Assembly (NCBI GenBank): GCA_903813345.2
Contig: CAIIXF020000005.1
Span: 38,507,375 to 38,567,374, forward strand
DNA from: Owenia fusiformis
Lineage: Eukaryota; Annelida; Polychaeta; Sabellida; Oweniidae
Direction of reading: 5' to 3'
Length of the DNA stretch: 60,000 nt
The translations under genes and the position numbers were made by a program. This document shows, in pieces, positions 48,701 to 54,384 of this stretch. Every line of letters begins with the position of its first letter. Position 1 is the first letter of the stretch. Below the pieces are notes generated by a model. It was not told the origin of the DNA. It saw nothing but the letters and a program-made list of their open reading frames with translations, and searched no databases.

Positions 48701-50201
48701 GGACTGAATCTTCATTCACTGAGCTATAAACCGACCGTCTCGGATGTTTCAATTTGACCTTTAGTAGAGACAACCTTGACCCTTGATCTATGGCCTCACT
48801 TTAGTAAAAAAAATGCTAAATTCTCAATCTAAACATGTCACTTTGAACAATGTGGTATGCATTAAAGCAAAACATTGCACTAAAGAAAAAATTTTCTTAA
48901 CTATAATTATAGTCATTTACCATCTTGTCCTTCAGCCTCAGTTATCTCTGTAGGGATTGTTTATGATGATAGTCCTCAGTATATTCAGATATATAATGAT
49001 GTGTTAAGAGACTCAATAGTCTGTAGATTTAGTATTAATCATTTGTGTTACATCTTCATGATGAGACTTCATCTCGGAATGTAGCGCTATATATACATAA
49101 TTATAGAGTAACTCCTGTTTGATTCAAACTCCACCTACTGGCCAAAAGTGTTTGGAATAGCAAGTGTTCACATTTCAAGGTTTCTTAATAAGGGTGTCAA
49201 TGGGAGATAACAAAATTAGGACTGAGAAAAAGTGCTCCCTCTAGACAGTGAGAGATGTCTGGATAAGAGATGTGTTCAGATAAGAGATGTGTTCAGATAA
49301 GAGAGGTGTTCAGATAAGAGAGGTGTTCAGATAAGAGAGGTGTTCAGATAAGAGAGGTGTTCAGATAAGAGAGGTGTTCAGATATACAGGTTTTACTGTT
49401 GGAATGTTTATACCTGGTGGGGCTGGGAGGATGTGATGAATGGGTGCTCTCAGACATTACACAATCTGATTCATTTTCACATATGTTCACTTTATATATG
49501 TTATGTAAAAGGTCAACCTGTCCTTAGGAAATCAGGTTAATTATAAACGATTATCTATAGATCGATTAGCTGGTGTATGATATTTTAACAGGAAATATCA
49601 AGAATTTTGCACAATTATTTGTTTAATTTAAAAATGTTGCATTTATGGTCAGAATATATGGATGGTAAAAGATGACTCAAAACCACTTGCAATACCATAT
49701 ATGGCAGGGTTCTCACTAGGCTTTTAGACTGATTAGACTGGAGTCTAATGTCTTTAGACCCTCTTACCTTAGAGTCTAATAGCTTTTCCAGAGTCTAAAG
49801 TGTTTTTTCCGGAGTCTAATTTTACATTTTTGTCACATTATTTGTGGTTAAACTTTTGAAAAAATACATAAAACTGGATACAAACAAGGAATAGGAAGTC
49901 AGAAACCTTTTACAATGCATATTGTGATTAAAAAAGGAAGATAATCTGAAGTAGTACATATATTTTGAATGTATACTAGTAGGATATCTCTGATGTCATA
50001 TGGGGTGTCTAAAAATTTCCTGGTGAGAACCCTGTATGGTCATTAACACTAGTAAATAACCTGTCATTTTATCTCTAACTTTAAGAGTAGAGATGAAGTT
50101 TACCTCTTGCAAAGAGTATATTGTATTACCTGTGAGGTCATCTTGGCGATTGTAGCATCAAACACACTCTCTTTTGACTGCAGGAGTTTGTAAAACTCCA
50201 T
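18585..50201 (-). CDS. PH domain-actin-related fusion protein, 17 coding exons (gene span)
   Basis: Seventeen exons (listed separately) join with consistent splice phases into 5,316 nt, a predicted 1,771-aa protein. Order: helical/coiled-coil N terminus (1-90), disordered region with four [GS]ILK motifs (about 171-485), S/T-P-K nonapeptide repeats (about 580-880), alanine/proline hexapeptide repeats (about 1135-1190), PH domain (about 1270-1370), actin-fold domain (1394-1771, 378 aa, normal actin length). The actin part starts SKKVLIIDLGS with no initiator methionine, so it is fused, not a separate gene. By family knowledge PH domains bind phosphoinositides or proteins and actin-related proteins bind nucleotide; a cortical/cytoskeletal role is inference. 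I do not recognise a named orthologue. Transcripts could start inside the locus (ATG at 32823, 38912). Confidence 0.85.
18732..19400 (-). other. PH-actin intron 16
   Basis: Contains a degraded CAGTAAAACCTGT-type MITE (about 18785-18925) and the MITE at 19086-19334. No exon. Confidence 0.5.
19086..19334. mobile_element. CTGGCGGATCTAGGG MITE with GTATG flanks
   Basis: Begins CACTGGCGGATCTAGGGCC and ends in the complement of CAGTGGCGGATCTGGG. GTATG occurs directly on both sides (19081-19085 and 19335-19339). Interior is rich in GGGCC/GGCCC and TTTTGGG. Same family as 11105-11262 and about 41606-41758; likely hAT-like (inference). Confidence 0.75.
19401..19647 (-). CDS. PH-actin exon 16, actin nucleotide-binding segment
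   Basis: Residues 1641-1723. Has FRAPEGLYDV (actin: FRCPEALFQP), WGMDNQGLHKLVNEAI, then IFLSGGGTLYPGFAERLQKE, a close match to actin's adenosine-binding LSGG-T-MYPG-ADR-QKE. Acceptor TTTCAG, donor GTGAGG. Confidence 0.95.
19936..20051 (-). CDS. PH-actin exon 15
   Basis: Residues 1603-1640 plus two bases. SCYMAVDYKKEVKNF aligns with actin's LCYVALDFEQEM; the following segment (PGDFKATVDLSQFDIPEG) is divergent. Acceptor TCCTAG, donor GTGAGA. Confidence 0.92.
20308..20400. mobile_element. Short CAGTAAAACCTGT-family MITE
   Basis: Left end GTAAAACCTGTATTATC, right end ACAGGTTTTACTG followed by TA. Only about 93 bp, in intron 14. Confidence 0.65.
20444..20630. repeat. 28-bp tandem repeat in intron 14
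   Basis: About six units of AATTTATAAATCTATTATTT plus CTTGAATG, imperfect at the ends. It lies about 50 bases past the exon 14 donor in transcript direction. Confidence 0.85.
20676..20818 (-). CDS. PH-actin exon 14
   Basis: Residues 1555-1602. YIIEKGVSRKPYGGARIAEA then LTENKYRFFTEVEKLIVRHV aligns with actin's [20 protein letters not shown]. Acceptor TTCTAG, donor GTGAGT. Confidence 0.95.
21127..21319 (-). CDS. PH-actin exon 13, phosphate-2 segment
   Basis: Residues 1491-1554 plus one base. VLLSAPQNL, SQFLLSLY (Gln matches actin Gln137) and GILVDVGDR, where actin's DSGDG has Arg at the last glycine. Actin His161 has no clear equivalent (DRFDIVP is one residue shorter). Acceptor TGTAG, donor GTAATT. 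Confidence 0.95.
21320..21829 (-). other. PH-actin intron 12
   Basis: Nothing recognised; A+T-rich. Confidence 0.4.
21830..21910 (-). CDS. PH-actin exon 12
   Basis: Residues 1464-1490: DMQLMPALFKKVFTEL and NPREYW, aligned with actin's [21 protein letters not shown]. Too short to stand out as an ORF; found by phase and homology. Acceptor CTCCAG, donor GTAAAT. Confidence 0.93.
21911..23075 (-). other. PH-actin intron 11
   Basis: No exon needed here: exons 11 and 12 join in phase and align without a gap to actin. A splice-like acceptor near 22512 leads only to a frame that stops within about 50 bases. No element recognised. Confidence 0.5.
23076..23224 (-). CDS. PH-actin exon 11
   Basis: Residues 1414-1463. 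LPEVFFPTIIAKNK (actin: APRAVFPSIVGRPR), then a longer-than-usual linker VCGADAYKPAIRSNSDIIHP replacing the DNase I loop and YPIEHG. Acceptor TTATAG, donor GTATGT. Confidence 0.93.
23248..24315. mobile_element. Internally deleted mariner-like transposon in intron 10
   Basis: Inverted ends of about 45 bp: CAGGGCGTTCAGTAAGTAAA at 23248 and its complement ending 24315, flanked by TA on both sides. It carries a minus-strand ORF with mariner-type pieces. At 1,068 bp it is shorter than typical full mariners (about 1.3 kb). Confidence 0.9.
23535..23945 (-). pseudogene. Truncated mariner transposase (HTH plus C-terminal tail)
   Basis: The 136-residue frame contains a mariner-type helix-turn-helix region (DTIRDIQKAYGDSVPMYTIYKWYQKF) close to family HTH_48/SETMAR-like domains, followed directly by the family's C-terminal FPDGFHRIYQKWIERHQLCV-YFE pattern. 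The catalytic DD34D core that normally lies between is missing, joined in frame. Cannot be an active transposase; a DNA-binding-only product is conceivable. Confidence 0.8.
24797..24857 (-). CDS. PH-actin exon 10, actin phosphate-1 segment
   Basis: Residues 1394-1413 plus one base: KVLIIDLGSCSIRAGKLGNE, aligned with actin VVIDNGSGMCKAGFAGDD. The catalytic-pocket Asp and one Ser are kept; the second Gly of GSG is Cys. Acceptor TTGCAG, donor GTAAGA. Confidence 0.93.
24895..25160. repeat. GTGGAACAC-rich dispersed repeat in intron 9
   Basis: Several GTGGAACACTTTT and GTGTTCCACTT blocks in both orientations, similar to the interior of the MITE at 40738-40909. Ends not sharp. Confidence 0.5.
25343..25483 (-). 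CDS. PH-actin exon 9, PH C-terminal helix
   Basis: Residues 1347-1393. RYMITRCPTDKEYNEWMISL is the last strand and C-terminal helix of a PH domain, with the hallmark Trp at 1364. Then a short linker ending SLHHPSK before GTACCT. Acceptor TTACAG. Confidence 0.95.
25510..25765. mobile_element. MITE with AAGTTAAGC ends in intron 8
   Basis: Left GTTAAGCAAAACATTGTTAA then AGAACTTATACATGAATGTG; right TTCACATACAAGTTCTATAA then GTGTGGCTGAACCTC, an inverted pair of about 60 bp. Related copies at about 40262-40427, 37190-37366 and (right half) 51596-51718. Confidence 0.65.
25982..26074 (-). CDS. PH-actin exon 8, PH middle strands
   Basis: Residues 1316-1346: GEINLMGGQVDGLGGRMIGI, a strand-loop-strand stretch rich in Gly. 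Acceptor TTGTAG at 26075-26080, donor GTGAGT. A 21-bp array begins about 30 bases upstream of the acceptor. Confidence 0.9.
26104..26910. repeat. 21-bp minisatellite in intron 7
   Basis: About 34 units of ACAAGTAACAGATTTTGTGAG with variants (GAG/GGG/GGA, GATTTT/AATTTG), degenerating after 26820. Because 21 is a multiple of 3 and the unit lacks stops in several frames, five long ORFs appear on both strands; none is coding. Higher-order pattern: a TATTTTGTGAGACAAGTAAA variant pair recurs at about 26540 and 26665, showing block duplication. Confidence 0.95.
27529..27546 (-). CDS. PH-actin exon 7, 18-nt microexon
   Basis: Six residues DEPESE (1310-1315), flanked by a TGTGTAG acceptor and GTAAAA donor, phase 0 on both sides, so it can be skipped without frame loss. 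It lies in the PH domain between the KRRFF-YYE strands and exon 8. Identified from splice sites only; acidic content fits a loop. Confidence 0.7.
27547..28136 (-). other. PH-actin intron 6
   Basis: No element or exon recognised. Confidence 0.4.
28137..28325 (-). CDS. PH-actin exon 6, PH N-terminal strands
   Basis: Residues 1247-1309. EGYMEKLPLNKKK (1274-) and KTWKRRFFKAQDGRLHYYE are the classic first strands of a PH domain: Gly-Tyr, basic loop, then K-W-K-R-R-F-F; the basic residues are where phosphoinositide ligands usually bind. Acceptor TTGTAG, donor GTTAGA (weaker than usual). Confidence 0.93.
28326..28943 (-). other. PH-actin intron 5
   Basis: A+T-rich, nothing recognised. Confidence 0.4.
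28944..29347 (-). CDS. PH-actin exon 5, low-complexity linker
   Basis: Residues 1112-1246. Basic start (KTKPLRVIKIKTHK), then six-residue repeats of the type KPIEAN/KPIEAA/KPTEAI, then a conserved-looking PLLPVDPVVNGGEVHGL and MSWDP end. No domain recognised. Acceptor TTACAG, donor GTATGT; starts in phase 1, ends phase 0. Confidence 0.88.
29348..31028 (-). other. PH-actin intron 4
   Basis: Contains the MITE at 30022-30204 and, at 30341-30535, a repeat fragment starting GAGGCGTAACCAGGAT and ending with TTGCCTGGCTTATGCC. No exon. Confidence 0.5.
30022..30204. mobile_element. CAGTAAAACCTGT-family MITE
   Basis: CAGTTAAACCTGT at the left, ACAGGTTTTACTG at the right, TA on both sides; interior has TGAACACCT repeats. 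Confidence 0.8.
31029..32816 (-). CDS. PH-actin exon 4, S/T-P-K nonapeptide repeat exon
   Basis: Residues 516-1112 (split codons at both ends). About 30 imperfect nine-residue units of the pattern SPTSPVSIK / RPTSPVWAK run from about 580 to 880, then a serine-rich disordered tail. The unit pairs Ser/Thr-Pro with a following basic residue, like neurofilament KSP repeats that proline-directed kinases phosphorylate (comparison, not homology). Length 1,788 nt is divisible by 3 and both ends are phase 1, so it is a skippable cassette. The acceptor GGCAG at 32817 fits the phase of exon 3; an alternative TGTAG acceptor at 32827, or the ATG at 32823 as a start, would give a different transcript. The opposite-strand ORF is a shadow. 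Confidence 0.85.
32817..37783 (-). other. PH-actin intron 3
   Basis: Nearly 5 kb, A+T-rich. Contains the 30-bp repeat at 35180-35420, a fragment of the AGGTTAAG MITE (37190-37366) and one of the GTGTTCA-type MITE (about 37030-37170). No exon recognised. Confidence 0.5.
35180..35425. repeat. Degenerate tandem repeat (GATGCAAGTTTCATAT)
   Basis: About eight imperfect units of TTGATGCAAGTTTCATATATGC type, roughly 30 bp period. Confidence 0.75.
37784..39065 (-). CDS. PH-actin exon 3, disordered region with [GS]ILK motifs
   Basis: Residues 89-515 plus one base. Largely Asn/Ser/Lys-rich and predicted disordered. Four [GS]ILK motifs at 171-174, 182-185, 360-363 and 482-485 (PKSILKSS, KKGILKTS, PKSILKSS, PNGILKQA), a possibly conserved YHSLRDRYKNR at 260-270, and seven-residue repeats IPEKSRN at about 388-430. 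[GS]IL[RK] is the known SILK docking motif of protein phosphatase 1; no RVxF partner motif was seen. Acceptor TTCCAG, donor GTAGGC. The open frame extends five codons past the donor. Confidence 0.88.
40738..40909. mobile_element. CAGTAAAACCTGT-family MITE, GTGGAACAC variant
   Basis: CAGTGAAATCTGTAAAGTGG at left, ACAGGTTTTACTG at right, TA duplicated (40736-40737, 40910-40911). Confidence 0.8.
40931..41547. mobile_element. hAT-type MITE with perfect 8-bp TSD
   Basis: TAGGGCTGGCACGGAACGGA at 40931 with the complement ending 41547. CGTAGAAG occurs directly on both sides (40923-40930, 41548-41555), an 8-bp target duplication diagnostic of hAT elements. Subterminal ATTCCGA/TCGGAAT repeats in both arms. 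617 bp, no transposase. Confidence 0.92.
41606..41758. mobile_element. GGATCTAGG-type MITE, degraded
   Basis: CTAGCAGATCTTGGGGGGCG at left and AATCCGCCCCATAGTG at right with GGCCTT/GGGGCCC interior, as in 19086-19334. Confidence 0.55.
41840..43050. repeat. 91-bp satellite array
   Basis: About 14 monomers built round GCAGCATGTGGACCAAGTT, GTGACATGCTACCATGTTGC and AGCATCTTGCCAAGTTTAAA. Some variants alternate (GCTGCATG, TTGCCAAG for TTAGCAAG). Short ORFs within are artefacts. Confidence 0.95.
44595..46620. repeat. 49-bp array with 569-bp higher-order units and telomere-like runs
   Basis: Unit: ACCCTAATGATACAGGGTCC then ACTTGGCAGGAGCGG and a variable GATCGTGTACCAG. Blocks are separated by a spacer with AACCAGATGGGGTTTTAAAT and ACCCACTGAGGACACAGGAC; corresponding points repeat at 569 bp (45335 and 45904). 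CCTAACCCTAACCCTAACC occurs at about 44600 and 44805. One unit per block is inverted (GGTCTGGCACATGAAC), so single blocks can fold. Confidence 0.93.
46349..46567. mobile_element. Insert in copy A absent from copy B
   Basis: Inside one 49-bp unit, about 220 bp starting AGGCCTGTCAACTGTCCCGC and containing TTTTTGCGTGACAGAAAATG interrupt the array; copy B has plain units here (56,320-56,440). Related sequence is at 6570-6665. A young insertion or unit replacement. Confidence 0.6.
47563..48385. mobile_element. MITE with CAGGGCTTGCATTA ends
   Basis: CAGCGCTTGCATTAGG at 47563, complement TAATGCAAGCCCTG ending 48385. Interior has GTGAGTCCC at left and GGGACGCC, TTCCGTCC at right. No clean target duplication. 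It ends 85 bases from the exon 2 donor. Confidence 0.7.
48470..48661 (-). CDS. PH-actin exon 2, coiled-coil-like segment
   Basis: Residues 25-88: LIEVISGLQQEMADEQKHFN, LSNDLAAVDSNSSRHAEIST, ELMASQGRLAMLMGRN. Heptad-like spacing of Leu/Ile/Met with many charged residues suggests a coiled coil. Acceptor TTCCAG, donor GTAGGT, both phase 0. Confidence 0.9.
49106..49398. mobile_element. CAGTAAAACCTGT-family MITE with expanded 17-bp repeat
   Basis: Degraded left end GAGTAACTCCTGT, right end ACAGGTTTTACTG. From about 49264 to 49384 the internal GTTCAGATAAGAGAGGT unit is tandemly repeated seven times, so a minisatellite has grown inside the MITE. Confidence 0.8.
49705..50034. mobile_element. MITE with CAGGGTTCTCAC ends and TATGG TSD
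   Basis: CAGGGTTCTCACTAGG at 49705, complement CCTGGTGAGAACCCTG ending 50034. TATGG on both sides (49700-49704, 50035-50039). Interior has GAGTCTAA repeats. It lies about 95 bases from the exon 1 donor. Confidence 0.85.
50130..50201 (-). CDS. PH-actin exon 1 with start codon
   Basis: MEFYKLLQSKESVFDATIAK then MTSQ before GTAATA. The start has A at -3 and G at +4 (CAAAGATGG), a strong Kozak context. It joins exon 2 in phase 0. Residues 1-24 continue the helical N terminus. Confidence 0.85.
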
Positions 50202-50526
50202 CTTTGTGGGTCTGTGTATCTACTTTATGTAGTGTCTGTAGTTATATTTCTTCAGTCAGTCAGTTATGACTTACATGTATTCCCATTTCAGTTATATCCA
50301 TTTTGACAGTAGTCCAGACACTGCAATCAAACATTTACATTATTTTACAATTTACCTATTAAGATTTATATGTTTGAGAACTATCATAGAATACAAAATT
50401 ACTACCTTTCAGTGTAGTTCTACTCTGAACATGTTAATGCAAACAAAATGTCATAAACAATTTGATAAAATATGTATTTTTAAACATGACCAAACTGTTT
50501 AAGATATTATGATTAAATATTCATTG

Positions 50527-50725
50527 CAGTAAAACTTGTCTCATCTGAATCCAACTTGAACCAAGCAAAAGTGTTCAGATTAGCAGGTGTTCACATTTCA
50601 AGGTTTTTAACATGCGAGTCAATGGGAGATGGTGAAATTGGAATCAAGAGAATGTGTTCACATTGAGAGATCAACAGATTACAGAGGTATTCAGATATTA
50701 TTAGTACCTGGTACAGGTTTAACTG
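50527..50725. mobile_element. CAGTAAAACCTGT-family MITE
   Basis: CAGTAAAACTTGTCTCATC at left, ACAGGTTTAACTG at right followed by TA; GTGTTCA-rich interior. About 325 bases upstream of the PH-actin start. Confidence 0.75.
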
Positions 50726-51988
50726 TATGTTTTAACCAAACAATAAGCTTGTTCACTGCAGTCAATATCGCAATAAAGATTAATAATAATTTTTCTGGTG
50801 TCTTCCCATGTGATTATAGACAAAAAATAGATAACATGTGTTTTTTATCAGACAAAATGAATAAAAACACATATTTTAAACCATTACTCATGAATGATTT
50901 AAATAGCATTAAATTCATACATTTCTTTTTCTTTATATCAAGATGAAATATTATTTTTTGCAGAGTGAAAACATAAAAACATGACTGTGGTATGAACATT
51001 GAATGGACTGTCATACATTTTCAGTTCCCAAACCTCATCCATTTTAGTTTTTCAATGTTCTCATGATCCCATGCTCTTGCCATAAAAAACATAAATATTA
51101 AACTTTGGCAAAACACTGTAAATAATATGGATCAGTTATGAATCATACCATGGGAGGTAATACAACCTTATAATGTTTATTGAAGGGAGGGGGTATGAGA
51201 AAATTCATTATTAAGGAAATAAAATTAAAAAGAATATATTTATTATTATACAAATATAATAGCTATATCATCCAAAAAACAAATCTCATAACTTTATAGC
51301 TGTTTGCTTGGGTTAGAAGGAAAAAACATTTAAACCAAAATATTTTGGCAGTAAAACACTAATCCTTTCATAAAATTCACAATTCAAGTTTAAATAATCT
51401 GATCAGTTACATGTAAGATAGGAAGACAATATTGACATGAAGCCAGCCAACTTTCACCATATTATGGAGGATAAGCTACATGTTATATTTAAGCAACTAG
51501 CAAACTTGTATGTCAATGTGTAATAATTTGACCCCCAGGGATAGCTGTCCCTCTATCATTTGTTTTTTCCAAAAATTTAATTACAACTATTCCGTATAGC
51601 TTCATACTCAATTGGGCAATTAAATACTCTGAAGGGGAGAAGTCATCCCTAGAGGACCAGGATTCTACACATTCACACAAGTTCTCTTAAAAAATGTGTA
51701 GCTTAACCTCCTTATTAAGAGTACATCCTGTTGTATGTATGTATGTATGTATATATTTATTGCCCTTTATATAAAGGAGATACATGTATACAAATTATGT
51801 AAATGTAGAATTGGAAAAAAGAAAAAGATCTCTATTTACATACAAAGATTCATTGCTTTTTGACTGCCGACGACGCCTAGCTACCGCGTAGACGCACGCC
51901 GCAGACCAACATAGCCCTTGAACCTAATTATAACACAATTTGAAAAAATCACTGTATTTATACAATGTTTGTCATATAATTATCACTG

Positions 51989-52087
51989 CAGTAAAACTTG
52001 TATATTATACTAAGACAATTGGCATTTGAATAACTCTCTCATGATTTCAGTCAGTCCCAGCAATGTTTGAATTAGACAGATTTTCTG
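51989..52087. mobile_element. Short CAGTAAAACCTGT-family MITE
   Basis: CAGTAAAACTTGTATATT at left, AGACAGATTTTCTG then TA at right. Confidence 0.6.
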
Positions 52088-54342
52088 TACAATGATAGAT
52101 ATACATTTATTTGTAGAGAGAACCATGATATGAGTTGAGTGGACCTAAAGTGATAGTTATGGTGGGTCAATACAATATTCATCCATCTTATTAAAATATC
52201 TTGAGTTTGTTGTATGCTTATCACTTTAGTGTATCTTATAAAGGAATTCAAATCCTTTTTCAATTTACCACTATATGACATGTCAGAGCTTTTTCAAATG
52301 AAAAACAAATGTTGAAAGGTTTACCTGTTTTCAAAGCTAGTCTTGTTTTAAAATGCTAAAGGATATGGTGTCAAATGGTCAACAGTGATGGGCAAATCAG
52401 TGCTAGATAAAATTGTTCAAGAAAACTGACATTTCTCTCAATATAGTTTTTGTCATAAATTTTGAATATGAAGATTTGGACCTTGGAGTTGTAAACTGAA
52501 AAATCTTATCTTTTTTTCTCAAGTGGGGCAAAATTCCCATTATAAAATCACTATTTGACCAATCAAAATAAGTTAATTTTTCATAATGTTTTATATTTTC
52601 AAATGAATGCGAAACCTAGCAAAAGTTGAAAAGGTAGATGCCAAATTTAGTATAAAGCTTCAATATCTTCTATATTTGAGCAGATATTTCAATTCTTTTT
52701 TAAAAAATTTCTTCAGATAATATGAGAAATATTTGCATGCTTTTCTAAGTAGATTGATTCCAACATTTTACACTCTCTATTTGTTCATTTAATGTGAACA
52801 CTAAATTATGTGAACAATTTTAGCTGGTCCAAAGACTCGAATATTCATTTTAGCCATGTTAATAATGAACAGTGAACAACTGAGAACTGTAGGAGTAAAG
52901 GTTTTATTGTTCATATAATCTGACAATGTCTATCACAACTCAGGTGAGAATCTTCAGAATTCTCGAGCAGTTTGATAACATTGTTATAAACTCAGATATC
53001 AACTTAAACAATTGATAACAAATCATATGTTCATTTCTTTTTAGTTTTTTTCAATGAGTTTAAATTGAATTCTATGTACCCATAAAATACAGTCAAATAC
53101 CCTTTGAATAAGGATTTCTATGGAATGTGATAATAAATAATAAACTATGTATTTCTATTACACTGTGTTCAAAGGTGAAATACTTGATGTGACCTTGTGT
53201 CGCTAAGTTTATATATAACTTAAAGTACCATTTAACGAAACATTTGCATTTGTTTGTAGATAGTATTTATTATGAATCTCTGAACCATTTATAATTTATT
53301 TTAAGAATTATGCATTCTTTCACCTTTAAACCTGAAGCTGTAGGAGTTTAGGATCATCCACCTAAGCTGAGTTACATAGTGATGTGAATTACATGGACAA
53401 AACCATGCAGTTGTTCATATCGCTGTAGCCTAAGTCACTGGTCAGAGGCATTTTGAAGTTTTTCACAATTAATGAAGCATTTCTTGGGCAACAGATCTTT
53501 AATACCATACACTCTTGATAAAGTCAGAATTTCAATAGCCAAACTCTCAATTTTACACGGTACCAGACTCTTTAGTAAATAAAAGGGAATCTACATACAA
53601 TTCCAATGTGCCTAACTCTTATTTAGTATCTAAAGATTTTTTGTGGAAGTGGCAATGGGTTTTCAAGATTTCAAGAAACCAGTCTCTTGAACCCCCATGT
53701 TCGCTAACAAATGGCCTTTTGTATGTCGATGCTTTAATTCAGACATATGCCTTTTTGAAGCATATGGCCTCGACTACCCCCTTCCAAGGTGATACATGTG
53801 TATTCTGGCACTATGTCAGATATATATTGTATTCACTAGTTCTTACTCTTGCTTTTACTCTTTATATTTTAGATTAATCATACCTATATCTTTTTCTGAA
53901 TGTAAGTTTATAATGGTTGGGGGTTTGATTTAATCAAAGTTTATCAAATGTGAACCCCTCTGAAAATTATTGAAAAGTGAACAGCCGCCTTGGCTAAAAC
54001 TGGCTATTAGGCAAAAGGCTTCAGTGAGGCTTGAGATCAATATGGATCAAAGGCACGGGAACAAGAGTTCATCCTCCTCCCACTTATTTGGGGGGATTTA
54101 AATCTCGTTCCTGGGCATGTGGGCTTGAAACTTACTTGGATCTCAGATGGTGCTTATCAAGTGTATTACTGTAGACACATTACTGTAAAAGGTACATGTA
54201 CGTTAGATTCAATGCTGGTTTTACTTCGATCACCATCAATCACGTCCTTGCTTTGATCAACAGGTTAAGAACTAGCATGATATAACCTATGATCTAAAGT
54301 GGATGGGATGATCAGATCAATGTGGAGTGGGAGAAAATTATG

Positions 54343-54384
54343 GCAGAGGTAGACCCCGATATTGTCAGACTATTATCGAAGGTG
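54343..54384 (+). CDS. Possible first exon of a divergent gene
   Basis: MAEVDPDIVRLLSK followed by a GTGAAC donor; base composition looks coding, unlike the flanks. No partner exon was found downstream before copy B begins at 55421. An ATG at 54322 is also in frame. Could be chance. Confidence 0.25.

Larger units (their letters stand above)
48662..50129 (-). other. PH-actin intron 1
   Basis: Contains two MITEs (49106-49398 and 49705-50034); otherwise nothing seen. Confidence 0.5.

Noticed and set aside
53608-53877. 89-residue plus-strand ORF with a hydrophobic C-terminal end
   Set aside because: No splice context, no homology recognised, and composition like the non-coding surroundings.
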